DNA from: Anisus vortex
Taxonomy: Eukaryota > Mollusca > Gastropoda > Planorbidae
Direction: 5' to 3'
Assembly: GCA_949126835.1 (NCBI GenBank)
Contig: OX421507.1
Coordinates: forward strand, 31,944,882 to 32,008,881
Length of the DNA: 64,000 bases
Both the position numbers and the translations under genes were made by a program. Every line of letters begins with the position of its first letter. Position 1 is the stretch's first letter. The notes below the pieces were generated by a model. The model searched no databases, was not told the origin of the DNA, and saw only the letters and a program-made list of their open reading frames with translations. Below, in pieces: positions 44,201 to 52,168 of the stretch.

Positions 44201-46850
44201 ACAGATAAAAATAAAACAGGCCTGTATGCGTTACAGATAAAAATAAAACAGGCCTGTATGCGTTACAGATAAAAATAAAACAGGCCTGTATGCGTTACAG
44301 ATAAAAATAAAACAGGCCTGTATACGTTACAGATAAAAATAAAACAGGCCTGTATACGTTACAGATAAAAATAAAACAGGCCTGTATGCGTTACAGATAA
44401 AAATAAAACAGGCCTGTATGCGTTACAGATAAAAATAAAACAGGCCTGTATGCGTTACAGATAAAAATAAAACAGGCCTGTATACGTTACAGATAAAAAT
44501 AAAACAGGCCTGTATACGTTACAGATAAAAATAAAACAGGCCTGTATGCGTTACAGATAAAAATAAAACAGGCCTGTATACGTTACAGATAAAAATAAAA
44601 CAGGCCTGTATACATTACAGATAAAAATAAAACAGGCCTGTATGCGTTACAGATAAAAATAAAACAGGCCTGTATGCGTTACAGATAAAAATAAAACAGG
44701 CCTGTATACGTTACAGATAAAAATAAAACAGGCCTGTATACGTTACAGATAAAAATAAAACAGGCCTGTATGCGTTACAGATAAAAATAAAACAGGCCTG
44801 TATACGTTACAGATAAAAATAAAACAGGCCTGTATACGTTACAGATAAAAATAAAACAGGCCTGTATGCGTTACAGATAAAAATAAAACAGGCCTGTATG
44901 CGTTACAGATAAAAATAAAACAGGCCTGTATACGTTACAGATAAAAATAAAACAGGCCTGTATACGTTACAGATAAAAATGTTTTAAACTACAATGAACA
45001 GAAAGCTAGACATCTAATAATTTAAAAATTATTTTTTACTGAAGACATTTAGGAAAGTAATTTAAAACAAATATTGTAATCGGGTAAAAAATAGGCAAGT
45101 CTTTTTATTTAACAAAAATCTAAATTGCCAGATGCTGCTAGTAAATTTACAATCTTTTAAAAAACAATAATATTAATTGAAATTAAAATGATTTATTTTA
45201 GAAAAAAAAAGGTATAGACTAACCGGAGAATCGAACTTGGGTCGCCCGCACGGCAAACCACTACGTTAAACACTTAGCTAGCACAGACACATGTCCAAAG
45301 TGAAATGGCAAAAGTATAATTTGAGACCATAAGGTCATGTGTCTTTAAATTAACTAATATGGTTAGTGGAACACACACAGTCTTCTTTATATATAAATAG
45401 ATAATTGTTGTCGTTGTTGGTTACACATTCTTTTAAAGTAAATTTATCAAGTATGCTATCAGTTTTTCAATTATGCTTGACCAAGTAAAATGAATAGGGC
45501 TTGGTGGTCGAGTGGCAGTGTGTTTGCCTGGCGTACCATAGGTCCTGGGTTTGAATCCCCAGTTGGGGTAAAGTAAAGGCGGCTGGGCATTGTACTTGCC
45601 ACACAATCCCCTAGTATGCCATGGCCATAGAAACAGCTGAGTGCTGCTTCATCTGCCCTATGATTTATTTGGTCTGACGGGATACTTAACATTTGTATTT
45701 ATTTTAAAACTTGCTTAGGTATTGAATAAATGTATACAGTTTTTATTATGAACTGTTGAAGGATACCATAATTTTGTAAGTAAGCCAAAATAATTTTTTT
45801 GTCTATTTTTTTAAATTTGTTTCATGTACACAGTGGGTGCTAAAACTTGATGGTTTCATGTACACACTGGGTGGTAAAACTTGTTTGTTTCATGTACACA
45901 CTGGGTGCTAAAACTTGGCTGTTTCATGTACAAACTGGGTGGTAAAACTTGGTTGTTTCATGTACACATTGGGTGCTAATTGTTTCATGTACACACTGTG
46001 TTGGTAAAACTTGGTTATTTCATGTACACACTGGGTGGTAAAACTTTGTTGTTTTGTGTACACACTGGGTGCTAAAACTTGTTTGTTTCATGTACACACT
46101 GGGTGCTAAAGTTTGGTTGTTTCATGTACACACTGGGTGCTAAAACTTGGTTGTTTCATGTACAAACTGGGTGCTAAAACTTGGTTGTTTCATGTACACA
46201 CTGGGTGCTAAAACCTGGTTGTTTCATGTACACACTGGGTGCTAAAACTTGGTTGTTTCATGTACAAACTGGGTGCTAAAACTTGGTTGTTTCATGTACA
46301 CACTGGATGGTAAAACTTGGTTATTTTATGTACACACTGGGTGCTAAAACTTGGTTATTTCATGTACACACTGGGTGCTAAAACTTGGTTGTTTCATGTA
46401 CACCCTTGGTGGTAAAACTTGGTTGTTTCATGTACACACTGGGTGCTAAAACTTGGTTGTTTCATGTACACCCTTGGTGGTAAAACTTGGTTGTTTCATG
46501 TACACACTGGGTGCTAAAACTTGGTTGTTTCATGTACAAACTGGGTGCTAAAACTTGGTTGTTTTATGTGCATACTGGGTGCTAACTAAACTTTGTTGTT
46601 TCATTCCACAGATATTCTCGGTGACGGGACAGTGCACCCTGCCCAGCTGCTAACCGGGCCGAAGTGGCTGATAGCCTTCAAAGGCAACGAGAGAGACAGG
46701 CTGATGCGCCAGATGGAGTGGGAAGGTGGCAGGCTGAAGTTGTTCTACCCGACCGAGTACAACAGAATACAGAAGAGGATCCGGTATCTGACGAAAATTT
46801 ACAATTTTAAAAGAAAAAGCAGAATGGCAGACGGCCACATGGATCAATGA
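32220..46850 (+). CDS. MRPL51: Mitochondrial large ribosomal subunit protein mL51
   Basis: Coding exons 32220-32297, 39625-39817, 40534-40638 and 46612-46850 total 615 nt (204 aa plus stop). Phases 0, 1 and 1 all match and splice sites are GT/AG. mL51 is a nuclear-encoded protein of the mitochondrial ribosome large subunit. The N terminus (MFTTKFVNSSLVRSLISS) is basic and hydroxylated without acidic residues, as in matrix-targeting signals. The family core is clear: PRRYG, then LPRHERPVRSLPQYKPSDNW, KKAFFGQNDYIDILG, WLIAFKGNE and NRIQKRIRYLTKIYNF. These align with human MRPL51 segments around DNIGILG, GWKGNE and NKRIRYLYKHFN. Human mL51 is 128 aa; the longer N-terminal half is typical of invertebrate forms. 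Introns of 7.3, 0.7 and 6.0 kb are packed with minisatellites and transposons. Confidence 0.93.
33452..33846. repeat. 44/45-bp alternating minisatellite (89-bp higher-order unit), about 9 units
   Basis: CACTGCCCTGGAGAGGACCT plus TGTGTGCTAGTGGGAA recurs at intervals of 44, 45, 45 and 44 bp. Units alternate GGGAAAAAAGGAAT or GGGAAAAGAGGAAT with GGGAAGGAGGAAT, giving a dimer of 89 bp. The 89-bp period moves the frame, so overlapping short ORFs start every 89 bp. Confidence 0.93.
34008..34150 (-). mobile_element. RTE-like LINE ORF2 C-terminal remnant
   Basis: The minus strand reads GRPRNTWRRNIETYVKRLRL and then NWGLLVNRKA. The GRPxxTWRR...W motif is the hallmark of the C-terminal end of RTE-type endonuclease/reverse transcriptases. 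It is only about 45 codons, inserted into the decayed transposase-like gene. Confidence 0.7.
34999..36040. repeat. 24-bp minisatellite with two unit types, about 43 copies
   Basis: The unit AGTTTGATATCAGATATTGG plus TATT alternates with a second type in which two linked changes occur (CAGTTATTGC). GATATC recurs in nearly every unit. The period is a multiple of 3, so a frame stays open with an 8-residue period (SLISDIGI or SLISVIAI). It interrupts the transposase-like remnant. Confidence 0.97.
37436..38624. mobile_element. Tc1/mariner-like non-autonomous element (1189 bp)
   Basis: Inverted ends CCATATATACTCGCGTATAA and the complement CCGTATATACTCGTGAATAA extend into GTCGCAC, flanked by TA on both sides (37434-37435, 38625-38626). 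GTGCGACTTATACACC words recur inside both ends. No transposase frame. Confidence 0.78.
38625..39620. other. MRPL51 intron 1 remainder, no feature
   Basis: AT-rich. Short frames here show no domain. Confidence 0.5.
39625..39817 (+). CDS. MRPL51: MRPL51 coding exon 2
   Basis: Acceptor ACTCAATTGCAG; ends ACA TAT G|GTAATT. Encodes the polar region and PGPRRYGHITPYMTYG, which leads into the conserved core. The 27-bp minisatellite starts at its donor. Confidence 0.88.
39818..40460. repeat. 27-bp minisatellite beginning at the MRPL51 exon 2 splice donor, about 23 copies
   Basis: The intron starts GTAATTATATAGAGTAGATG. The repeat unit is GTATTTATATAGAGTAGATG plus ACACAAG, so the donor itself is the first unit and each unit carries AAG|GTATTT. 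The array fills about 90% of the 716-bp intron 2. Variants: GAGTAG/GTGTAG and TTATATAG/TTACATAG. Confidence 0.95.
40534..40638 (+). CDS. MRPL51: MRPL51 coding exon 3
   Basis: Acceptor TTCTGTGTGCAG; ends TAC ATA G|GTTAGT. Encodes VLPRHERPVRSLPQYKPSDN and WAAKKAFFGQNDYI, the most conserved part of the family. Confidence 0.93.
   Translation: MSYLDMRDLFGHFLNINQVITGQPRKLSLDRMTT
40728..40958 (-). mobile_element. SINE-A copy, split by a hAT insertion
   Basis: Contains CATACTAGGGGATAGTGTG (segment duplicated), CATCAGAGCTGGG and GGGATTTGAACCCAGAACCT, and ends in the head CAGCTCGGCCACCATGCC. The hAT element starts at this point. The rest of the head sequence resumes after 43709. Confidence 0.85.
41789..42609. 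mobile_element. Third-level hAT-like element
   Basis: Ends CAGACCTGCCAAGT and ACTTGGCAGGTCTG; AATTATC flanks both sides. Same end type as 26413-27597. The interior has ACTACGAA-type words and no transposase. Confidence 0.85.
42740..43235 (-). mobile_element. LINE ORF2 C-terminal fragment, second LINE family
   Basis: The minus strand encodes SFKIRTAAEITESVEHSGTH, later PLAPGDKGNRAQNYVLYVKG, YLREHISRHEPSRELRSS and KKYLGVRSFESVAPSL. This resembles the end of CR1/L2/Jockey-type reverse transcriptases (..RSFxxxAPxLWNSLP..). It differs from the LINE at 59-60 kb. Confidence 0.75.
43794..45401 (-). mobile_element. Helitron-like element, copy 1
   Basis: Read on the minus strand it starts TCTATTTATATATAAAGAAG and ends with a hairpin-like GGCATCGCAGGGCAATTTAG then CTTG, with host A before and T after. 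Sequence between 44990 and 45350 matches copy 2 (60780-61100), including a tRNA-like GTTCGATTCTCCGG block. No Rep/helicase frame. Next to its 3' end it carries the 32-bp array. Confidence 0.65.
43828..44981. repeat. 32-bp minisatellite, about 36 copies
   Basis: The unit CGTTACAGATAAAAATAAAA plus CAGGCCTGTATG contains the palindrome CAGGCCTG. Unit variants TATG/TATA/TTTA are intermixed. It lies inside Helitron-like copy 1, within MRPL51 intron 3. Confidence 0.97.
45495..45692 (+). mobile_element. SINE-A copy
   Basis: Head TGGTGGTCGAGTGGCAGTGT and GGTCCTGGGTTTGAATCC run directly into GTTGGGGTAAAGTAAAGGC, so about 70 bp of body is deleted. Tail GGTCTGACGGGATAC. Confidence 0.88.
45822..46590. 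repeat. 34-bp minisatellite ending at the MRPL51 exon 4 splice acceptor, about 22 copies
   Basis: The unit is TTTCATGTACACACTGGGTG plus CTAAAACTTGGTTG. The last partial unit becomes AACTTTGTTGTTTCATTCCACAG, with the acceptor AG where other units have AC. The unit supplies the pyrimidine tract of the real acceptor. Confidence 0.93.
46612..46850 (+). CDS. MRPL51: MRPL51 coding exon 4
   Basis: Acceptor TTTCATTCCACAG, preceded directly by the 34-bp minisatellite. Encodes DILGDGTVHPAQLLTGPKWL to the C terminus; stop TGA at 46848-46850. It is GC-rich relative to the intron. Confidence 0.93.
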
Positions 46851-46954
46851 TCAATTACAAAATATATGCACATGTTTTCATAACAGAGAAAAATTAAATT
46901 CTTTTTTCCTTTTTTAGCTCTATTGTATTTGTGTGGGTTTTTTGTATTTGACTT

Positions 46955-47090
46955 TTAAGTTTACAGAGGTTCATTCTAGATAAAAGATTTTTACTTCCTA
47001 GGTCCTAAACTCCTGCAGGGCAGCAAGGCTTGAACACGTGGGCTGTTAGGTTGACAGTCTGGTTTACCAGTACCAGCCAGAAGTCCTGTA
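46955..47090 (-). mobile_element. SINE-B copy, decayed
   Basis: On the plus strand: AGTTTACAGAGGTTCATTCT, AACTCCTGCAGGGCAGC and TTGACAGTCTGG. Located about 100 bp after the MRPL51 stop, so it may lie in the 3' UTR. Confidence 0.75.
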
Positions 47091-47094
47091 TCTG

Positions 47095-47335
47095 GATTGA
47101 GATAATTTATCTCTTTAGCCATGGGCATTAACTCTGCCATACTTCTGAATACGCCTGCTTGTCTCCATAGAGATTAATGAAAAGTGGGTCACCCCACTCC
47201 TGCAGGATATGCTCCACTGTCTCCTCCCCCCTCCACACAGTGGCAACACAGTGAGTCAAAGTTAGGCTCGGAACCTGGCAAAGCAAGCCCCATTGGGGCA
47301 GCGGTCAGGTGCAGAATTGTGACATTAATTATTTT
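47095..47335 (-). mobile_element. Decayed LINE ORF2 C-terminal fragment
   Basis: The minus strand gives, across frame breaks, SLCCHCVEGG, ETVEHILQE and GDPLFINLYGDKQAYSEVWQ. A cysteine/histidine segment with ETVEHILQxC is typical of the C terminus of several non-LTR retrotransposons. Confidence 0.5.
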
Positions 47336-47339
47336 TTGG

Positions 47340-48165
47340 ACCTATTTAGCTGGCACCATGGGCGGGGCAGATGCTTTTATCAGACTTGTCCAAACCCTAT
47401 TGTACAATCAGAGTTCTAATTTTGTTCAACTATTTCCAAACGTATGTGTAAAGATTTTAAAATATAATAAAAAGTGTTTGCACATGAAATAAAAGATTTA
47501 GTAATGATTTAAAATTATGTGAAACTTTCCAGAAAATATTTAGGTCAGAATTTTTACAGAGTAAATCTTTTACCTTTAACAAAAGTCAACCCAATTTCTT
47601 TAATAAATTAATTAAACAAACACTTTCTCTTAGATAAATAACACTTTCCCCTAATTCAACACAACACTTTCTCCTAATTAAACACAACACGTAAGTTTAG
47701 TTCATTAGTTTTAATTTCTCCATTGCTTGCTGCAATAAATTAATTCTTTAAAAAAAATCATGAAAGTTACATTTCAAATTAGACAATAGACCAATGAAAA
47801 CACTTTTATTAGACAATGGACCAATCATAATACTTTCATAGACAATAGACCAATGAAAACACTTTTATTAGATAATGGACCAATCATAATACTTTCATAG
47901 ACAATAGACCAATGAAAACACTTTTTTGTCTGGTTGGGTACATATTCCCTTTTTAAAAGTGTCTTGTCTGACAATTGGTTTAAATACTATCAAATTTAAT
48001 TTAGTATTACCGGTACATCTGGCTTACAAATATTGACATGCGAAGTTTTACAAAAAAGAAACGTATATCAGTGGTTTTATAAAAATATGAAATTAAAATA
48101 TATTGGAACGCTTTGCTTGGAATGTATTCTAGTAATTTCTAAATGAAACCTGCAATTAAGTAACA
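47340..48165. other. AT-rich; short 58-bp repeat at 47780-47925
   Basis: Two to three units of GACAATAGACCAATGAAAAC plus CTTTTATTAGA and GGACCAATCATAATACTTTC. No gene seen. Confidence 0.6.
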
Positions 48166-48167
48166 GA

Positions 48168-48385
48168 TAAGTAAAGTATCCTGTCAGACCAAATTGAACT
48201 AGGGTAGAGTTTGTAGGCCATGTCATTCTAGGGGATTGTGTGGCCATCACAATACCCATCTGCCTTTACTTTACCCCAACTAAAGTCAGGTACCCATCAG
48301 AGCTGGGTAGAACTTGGGGACACCCTCCAGACCCAGGAAAAATTCCTGGCCTTCATCTTTGGTAGGCCAGCCTAACATGTGGCTG
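48168..48385 (-). mobile_element. SINE-A copy
   Basis: AAGTATCCTGTCAGACC tail, CATTCTAGGGGATTGTGTGG, CAGGTACCCATCAGAGCTGG, and the head side at GGTAGGCCAGCC. Confidence 0.87.
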
Positions 48386-48847
48386 CTTGGGCACAGTGCC
48401 CCAGATAGAGATAGGACAGATTATTTGACCTTAATTCACTTGAACAAATAACCTTGGCATTTGAATCCAACTAATACAACAATCAAAATATTTTTGACAA
48501 ATACATATTTACTGAACATTATAATAAAATGAATTGTTTCTTTTACAACAGAAGACAGTTGCAAGCCCTATTTATACCACTTTGATATTATTTATGATTA
48601 GGCATGACTGTAATACCTCTGATTATGTCAACAACAAAGGGATACAACTTAATCCATTTCCCCACATCTTCATGAAGTAACATTATGCTAAAATGTGTAT
48701 TAAAGTTGTATTCACAAAGTTCATTATTTAAAAACTACATTAATGTATAGATAAAACATGCTTAATGATGCTTCATTATCACACAAAAGAACTAACTAGT
48801 CTCTCTCTTTTTTCTATCTATCAAATGTTTCTTATGACTTTTATTTT

Positions 48848-48955
48848 CAGTTTACAGACGTTCCCTCTAGATAAAAAAATTATTACGTCCCAAAACTCCG
48901 GCAGGGCGGCAGGGGTAGAACCCAGGCCATTTTGTTGACAGTTCTAACCCCAGGA
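48848..48955 (-). mobile_element. SINE-B copy, 5' decayed
   Basis: On the plus strand: GTTTACAGACGTTCCCTCTA, ATTATTACGTCCCAAAACTC, then GTAGAACCCAGG (box B side). Confidence 0.82.
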
Positions 48956-48969
48956 CAATTTCACATTTA

Positions 48970-49182
48970 TATATAGAAGCCCCATAGGTTAGAGGATAGA
49001 TGGGAATGTTTATATATAGAAGCCCCATAGGTTAGAGGATAGATGGGAATGTTTATATATAGAAGCCCCATAGGTTAGAGGATAGATGGGAATGTTTATA
49101 TATAGAAGCCCCATAGGTTAGAGGATAGATGGGAATGTTTATATATAGAAGCCCCATAGGTTAGAGGATAGATGGGAATGTC
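48970..49182. repeat. 43-bp tandem repeat, 5 copies
   Basis: Unit AAGCCCCATAGGTTAGAGG, then ATAGATGGGAATGTTTATAT and ATAG. Units are identical. Confidence 0.95.
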
Positions 49183-49184
49183 AG

Positions 49185-50110
49185 ACTTTAAAACTACACA
49201 ATACAATCTTATAATCAATGAAGTGTTCATTTAGGAATGTCATAGACAGGGCTGTTTGTCAGTTGGTGCCCTGGGGCCTGATTCTTAAAGATCCTTGAAG
49301 GCAACCCTAAGCACACAGCACCCTGGGCAACTGTTGTTTGTGTATCTTGAACAGACACGGGTCACAGAGTAGAATAATAAAATAATTTTCCATGGTATAT
49401 CTGTTGCAACACTTGTTGCCATAGTTACAGAGTCAAAAGTAATTTAATTTCATTAATATAAAGGAAAAAACTTGGGAGGTACATTTGAATGTGTGAAAAC
49501 ATTTTTTTAGAGAGTTATGTAGATAACAACAATGGTTTGGGCTGTGGAAATATTTCTCTAGAGAGTTATGTAGATTATAACAATGGTTAGGGCTCTAGTA
49601 TTATTAACAGTAACAGATCTTACATCTGTGTGAACTGAACCTAAAGCTAACACATTAGTAACAATTATACAACTACAGTAACATCAATATAACAACTATA
49701 CAACAACAGTTTTAAAGATGTACATCAGAAAAAGAATCATTTAAATTATTGGGGAACATTTTAAAATTCTTCGATTTAATTGGTCAAGAATGATTTCAAC
49801 CTTATTACCGTAAAATCTCTAGTATAAGTATAAGCTGCACTGTCTAAAACTAATTTTTTTACTCAAAGGTTTATATACACTTTAAAAAAAAGTTTTTTCC
49901 CTAGCTTCGGATATCAGCTGAAGTTGACGTATAGGCTACCGCAAATAATAATAAAAATTTGTGTGTTATCAAATGTTATCCGATGTTACAATGAATCTAT
50001 TTTTATCAATATGTTTTTCATTTAAATAATTAAATATGTTATCTTCCGTACAGCAAGTAAATAACTTTTCACAAACAGCAACAGTGACCAAAAAAAATGT
50101 GGATCAAGAA
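49185..50110. other. Intergenic, no gene seen
   Basis: An AGAGAGTTATGTAGAT segment is repeated near 49510 and 49560. TACCGTAAAATCTCTAGTAT near 49807 faintly resembles the TIR of the element at 37436, without a partner end. Confidence 0.45.
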
Positions 50111-50116
50111 ATTATA

Positions 50117-50287
50117 CAGGTGGCCCATACAGGTAGCCCATACAGGTAGCCCATACAGGTAGCCCATACAGGTGGCCCATACAGGTAGCCCATACAGGTA
50201 GCCTAAACAGGTAGCCCATACAGGTGGCCCATACAGGTAGCCCATACAGGTAGCCCATACAGGTAGCCCATACAGGTAGCCTAAACA
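50117..50287. repeat. 13-bp tandem repeat, about 13 copies
   Basis: Unit ACAGGTAGCCCAT with variants GGTGGCCCAT and GGTAGCCTAA. The variants recur in the same order, suggesting a higher-order unit of several 13-mers. Confidence 0.93.
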
Positions 50288-50289
50288 AA

Positions 50290-50810
50290 ATAGATGTACT
50301 TCAATGTTACTTGTTTTTCACCTTCTAAAGTTTAAAGTATATTCCAGATTTTACAGTATTAGAAAAATGAACATAAGAAATGAAGAAACAATGAAATTAA
50401 TGTAATTGAACAAACAACTAAATGCATTTCATCTTTCAATGTAGAAGATAAGATAACTTTATATGTATAAGAGAAGATAACTCTAGGATCATTAAAGTAA
50501 CTTCAACTGTCATTGCTACATCAACACTCAATCATTGAATCACAGAAACAATCATTTACAATCAAATTATCACTAAACATGTATATGAACTCTGGAAAAA
50601 AAAACACAGTTATACAATTCTCTAATGTATGTATAGTATAAATATATATATATCTATATAACTTTGTAAAAAATGTGACATTAATCATTAAATCTGGTTG
50701 TAATGGTGAACTCTTTAAAAAAAATCCCATTCGGAATGCTTCAAGTATAGATATCACAAATGTAATGTAGAGAGTTGTCAGGGACACCGATCACAAAAAC
50801 TTCATTATCT
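50290..50810. other. AT-rich, no gene seen
   Basis: Short frames show no domain. Confidence 0.5.
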
Positions 50811-50811
50811 A

Positions 50812-50925
50812 TTTTTAGATCAGGGCAAAACATAGGGGAATGTCTGTATGAGCGAACCGGGTGAAAAGGCATAAAATGCTATATATAGCTTCGTTTTTTT
50901 ACATTTGGGACCAACCCTATGCAAG
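50812..50925 (-). repeat. Dispersed repeat family D, copy 2
   Basis: Reverse complement matches 7135-7260: AGGGTTGGTCCCAAATG, GCTATATATAGCATTTTATG, CCGGGTTCGCTCATA, CCCTATGTTTTGC. Confidence 0.6.
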
Positions 50926-51495
50926 GAGCAAGTAATTGCAACAGTTTCCACACAAGAATGTGGCACAACACAATCTGACAATTAATTGCACAGATTTCTA
51001 GAACAGCCACAAACCACACAACCATTCTCAAGTAATACAAGTTGTGGCAACTCTTACATTCAAAAATAGAAATTCTTTACGATTTCTCTGCACACACACA
51101 CAAAAAAAAACAACTTTAGATTGTGGCTAAACCATGTACCAAAATTATTTTAAACAAGAAATGTGACCAAAAAAAACCTTAATAAACTCCACAAGAAAAC
51201 AGTGAACACAAAAACCAAACTTTCTTTCTCAATGCTTGACCAAGAACCATTATAACAAAGGAAGTTTTTGTTTTTTTGCAGAAGTTATATATATACCGTA
51301 GTTGACATTAAAAAAAAATCAATTACACATGTTGCCAATGTTTTGTTTTAATGCTAAATAATTATACAATGAAAGAAACTTCAGGTTTAATTAATTATAT
51401 TAGATATAAATAAAACTTATTAACAAACAGTTCATGTCTCTAATCTGTTTGAATTAAGTAAAACATTTTATAATTTGGTCATTCTTTTTCTGAGC

Positions 51496-51693
51496 CAGGG
51501 TCGGCAACTTTTAGATAATAGTGTGCCGAATGAGAACTTCAAAATCATTCAGCCTCACAACAGTCTAAAAACCATCCTTCTCTAGCAGTAAATTTTCATG
51601 TAGAATAAACTTGAATTGCTCTTTTAAGAGTCTTCTGTATGCCTTGGAAATTACACTGCATGCCAAGTCTGGCAAGTGTGCCATAAGTTGCTG
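51496..51693. mobile_element. Short hAT-like MITE (about 200 bp)
   Basis: CAGGGTCGGCAACTTTTAG on the left and CATAAGTTGCTGACCC on the right are inverted. The CAGGGTCGGCAAC end is typical of hAT/Charlie-type elements. No clean target duplication was found. Confidence 0.6.
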
Positions 51694-51699
51694 ACCCGT

Positions 51700-52140
51700 T
51701 TTAAACTATTGTATTTTTTTTGGCATACAGAGTTGACAACTTTGACTCAGTATAATTTTCTTATCTGATAATTTGTTTTAACTCATTACTAATGAGAAAG
51801 AATAAAAAATTAATTGCACATTTGTTCAATGTTTATGCGATTGGTGATTCTGTATATTAATCAAATAAAACTATTTCACCTCAAATCCTGCGATTTCTTT
51901 TTTTTTATGTCTCATTTACCAGAACAACAGCTTATGAAAATACAATTCGTGAAACAATTTAGAATACAATTGAATGCTTGCTCATACAGTGACAATTAAT
52001 TGATCTGAATACAGATTCTTGCTTATATAAATAGAGACACTCAAAAAATAATTTGCTTGACAAGAGGGAAAACGAAACTGGGACTCCATTGTAAACAAAG
52101 TGATCAAATCCACATTTCAAAAAAACACAAAAAGTTCTGT
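51700..52140. other. 3' flank or UTR of the espin-like gene
   Basis: AT-rich sequence downstream (minus strand) of the stop at 52141. No poly(A) signal could be assigned with confidence. Confidence 0.4.
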
Positions 52141-52168
52141 TCACTTTTTCACTGACGCAGCCTCATCC
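52141..52168 (-). CDS. Espin-like gene, terminal 28-nt exon
   Basis: Acceptor TTCTTCTAACAG, then RDEAASVKK and TGA. Short, but phase and splice site agree. Confidence 0.7.

Noticed and set aside
43828..44981. CRISPR array from regular 32-bp repeats
   Set aside because: There are no unique spacers: the full period is repeated. The setting is an animal intron.
45218..45290. tRNA gene candidate (GTTCGATTCTCCGG block, also at 60996-61085)
   Set aside because: Both copies lie inside the Helitron-like family at the same place and lack a full cloverleaf with paired acceptor stem, so a tRNA-like repeat is more likely than a tRNA gene.
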